Assembly: GCA_945946715.1 (NCBI GenBank)
Contig: CAMEWU010000092.1
Coordinates: 1-9,157, forward strand
Reading direction: 5' to 3'
DNA: 9,157 nt
From: an uncultured Clostridium sp.
Lineage (GTDB): Bacteria > Bacillota > Clostridia > Lachnospirales > Lachnospiraceae
The notes under the pieces were generated by a model. It was not told the DNA's origin and did not search any database. It saw only the letters and a program-made list of their open reading frames with translations. Below are positions 7,562 through 9,157 of the stretch, piece after piece. The position numbers and the translations under genes were made by a program. Numbering within the stretch: position 1 is the first letter of the stretch; the number at the start of each line of letters is the position of its first letter.

Positions 7562-7570
7562 AAAGGAGGT
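7562..7570 (+). promoter_or_regulatory. Strong ribosome binding site fixing a GTG start
   Basis: AAAGGAGGT is a near-perfect match to the anti-Shine-Dalgarno sequence and sits eight bases before the GTG at 7579. An in-frame TAG at 7570-7572 excludes any earlier start. The next in-frame ATG (7621) has no comparable site, so GTG is taken as the start. Confidence 0.85.
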
Positions 7571-7578
7571 AGTTACAA

Positions 7579-9157
7579 GTGAATGCAGAAAAATGGGGAG
7601 CAAGCGGTCTTTATCAGGCAATGTGCAAAAGTGTTGACGGGTATGTAGTCATTTGTAATTGCCAAAAAAGCGGATACGAAGTAACGCTGCCTGCAGACTT
7701 TATAGAAGAATTTAATATGCCACAAGGATATAAAACACAGTATTTTAATGTATGGAAAATGAAGATACATCCGGAAGATCAGGAGCGGTATATTAGTAGT
7801 TTAAAATGGGTGTTTGAAAATAAAACACAACAATTTGCATTGCAATACCGTGCAATGAATCGAAATGAAGAGTGGGTATGGTTGGAAAGCCGAGCATACT
7901 TAAGTTATGATGAAGAGCAGAATCCGGATATGTTTGCAGGTGTTATTCGGAATCTGGGAAGACAAAACCAATTAGATCATATCACCGGATTATTAAACAA
8001 ATATGCCTTTCGAGAAACGGCAAAGCAAAAGATTAAGGACGGAATTCCATTTGGTGTATTATTACTGAATATAGATGATTTCCATCATATTAATGAATTG
8101 TATGACCAGACCTTTGGCGATAATGTGTTGCGGGCATTAGGTACCTATATACAAAGCAGAGTGAATGGGAATGCATCTGTATACCGTTTAGACGGAGACG
8201 AATTTGGTGTATTGATTATGAATCCGCAGGAGAATGAGGCAGAGCAGTTATATGAACGGGTGTCTAATCACTACCAGACTCAGAAGGAATTGCAGGGAAA
8301 ACGGTATTATTGTACATTTTCTGCAACCTATCATGAATATGAGGAAGGAACTTCCTATGAAGACTTTGTAAAAGCCTTAAAAGTAGGAATTAATGTAGTA
8401 AAACGACAGGGCAAGAACCGTTTGATAATGTTTAAACCGGAATTTCTCCGATATAAAGAACGGGAATTAGAGCTGATTGAATTATTGCGGAATTCCATTG
8501 AACATAATTTTGATGGATTTGAGTTAAATTTCCAGCCACAAGTTTATGCAGATACCAAAACTCTAAAGGGAGCAGAAGCACTATTACGGTGGCATTGTGA
8601 AAAGTATGGAAAGGTATCTCCGGTTGAATTTGTTCCGTTACTGGAAAAGACAGATATGATACAAACCGTTGGAAAGTGGGTATTTCAGCAGGCTGTAGAA
8701 ATGTGCAGACGTTGGGTTTATCTGTATCCCCAGTTTAGTATGAGTATTAATGTATCGTATCTCCAATTATTTGATCCTTCTTTTGTAGATTTTATGCAAA
8801 AATGCGTTGAAGAAGCCGGAATCAGTTATCAGAATATTATTGTTGAAATTACAGAAAGCAAGTTCATCTCAGATAAAGAATTATTAAAGCGTGTATTTGA
8901 TTCTGTAAGAGCCCTGGGGATGAAAATTGCTATGGATGATTTTGGAACCGGTTATTCCTCCCTGGGATTACTAAAAGAAGCGCCGGCCGATATTGTTAAA
9001 ATCGATAAGATATTTGTTCGTAATATCAAAGAAAACAGTTTTGATTCTTCCTTTATTCGGGTTGTAGTTGAGCTGTGTCACAAAGTAGGTATTAAGGTAT
9101 GCCTGGAAGGTGTAGAAGAGGATGAGGAAATGAATGTAGTTTCTGAAATGGATTTGG
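7579..9157 (+). CDS. PAS-GGDEF-EAL protein, probable c-di-GMP phosphodiesterase, 3' end cut by window edge
   Basis: The frame is open from the GTG at 7579 to the window end (526 codons, no stop). No transmembrane segment is seen, so it is probably cytoplasmic. Residues about 20-128 resemble a PAS_3 sensor with its PAC end (YRAMNRNEEWVWLESRAYL and GVIRNLG). Residues about 132-280 are a GGDEF domain (DHITGLLNKYAF) that looks catalytically dead: the signature is DGDEF (205-209), the first metal Asp is Asn164 (LNIDDF), and no RxxD inhibitory site precedes the signature. From about 290 an EAL domain keeps every visible catalytic residue: EAL 333-335, Asn391, Glu423, Asp453-Asp454 in DDFGTGYSS, Lys474 and Glu510 in EGVE. 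The final conserved Gln motif lies outside. It should therefore hydrolyse c-di-GMP, with the GGDEF part perhaps binding GTP as a regulator. It starts 31 bases after the fumarase beta stop with no terminator or promoter seen between, so it may belong to the same transcript. Confidence 0.93.
   Translation, partial: MNAEKWGASGLYQAMCKSVDGYVVICNCQKSGYEVTLPADFIEEFNMPQGYKTQYFNVWKMKIHPEDQERYISSLKWVFENKTQQFALQYRAMNRNEEWVWLESRAYLSYDEEQNPDMFAGVIRNLGRQNQLDHITGLLNKYAFRETAKQKIKDGIPFGVLLLNIDDFHHINELYDQTFGDNVLRALGTYIQSRVNGNASVYRLDGDEFGVLIMNPQENEAEQLYERVSNHYQTQKELQGKRYYCTFSATYHEYEEGTSYEDFVKALKVGINVVKRQGKNRLIMFKPEFLRYKERELELIELLRNSIEHNFDGFELNFQPQVYADTKTLKGAEALLRWHCEKYGKVSPVEFVPLLEKTDMIQTVGKWVFQQAVEMCRRWVYLYPQFSMSINVSYLQLFDPSFVDFMQKCVEEAGISYQNIIVEITESKFISDKELLKRVFDSVRALGMKIAMDDFGTGYSSLGLLKEAPADIVKIDKIFVRNIKENSFDSSFIRVVVELCHKVGIKVCLEGVEEDEEMNVVSEMDL

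Noticed and set aside
5910..7770. Minus-strand frames across the fumarase region and the start of the PAS-GGDEF-EAL gene
   Set aside because: They are antisense to recognised conserved genes, and their products (Phe/Tyr/Leu/Cys-rich) have no recognisable features.

Overview
The window looks like a chromosomal stretch from a low-G+C, anaerobic Firmicute, most likely a clostridium of the Lachnospiraceae type. This rests on the A+T-rich sequence, the recF-gyrB-gyrA order typical of the dnaA/oriC neighbourhood in Firmicutes, a short GyrB without the gammaproteobacterial insertion, and an oxygen-sensitive two-subunit class I fumarase. The family assignment is an inference; no rRNA is present to test it. 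All genes lie on the + strand.

Region 1 (1-5690) is the end of the replication/repair cluster. It holds recF (cut by about three codons at the left edge), gyrB and gyrA, separated by only 48 and 17 bases, so probably co-transcribed. A clear intrinsic terminator follows gyrA. RecF loads RecA at gaps, and GyrB2GyrA2 introduces negative supercoils. GyrA carries two identical GyrA-box heptads and an acidic tail.

Region 2 (5691-5847) is the only sizeable non-coding stretch. It contains a well-formed promoter with an extended -10 and a short perfect dyad in its spacer. No RNA gene or riboswitch is evident.

Region 3 (5848-9157) reads as a second transcription unit: a 69-residue single-pass membrane protein of unknown function, the alpha and beta subunits of class I fumarate hydratase, and a PAS-GGDEF-EAL protein that runs off the right edge. 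In the last protein the diguanylate cyclase domain looks inactive, while all visible phosphodiesterase residues are kept, so it probably degrades c-di-GMP. The gene was recovered by direct translation because no stop codon lies within the window.

Most of the window is ordinary core genome. The parts that deserve a second look are the small membrane protein next to fumarase, the fumarase/c-di-GMP gene association, and the doubled GyrA box. I see no mobile element, CRISPR array, tRNA, rRNA or clearly new system.
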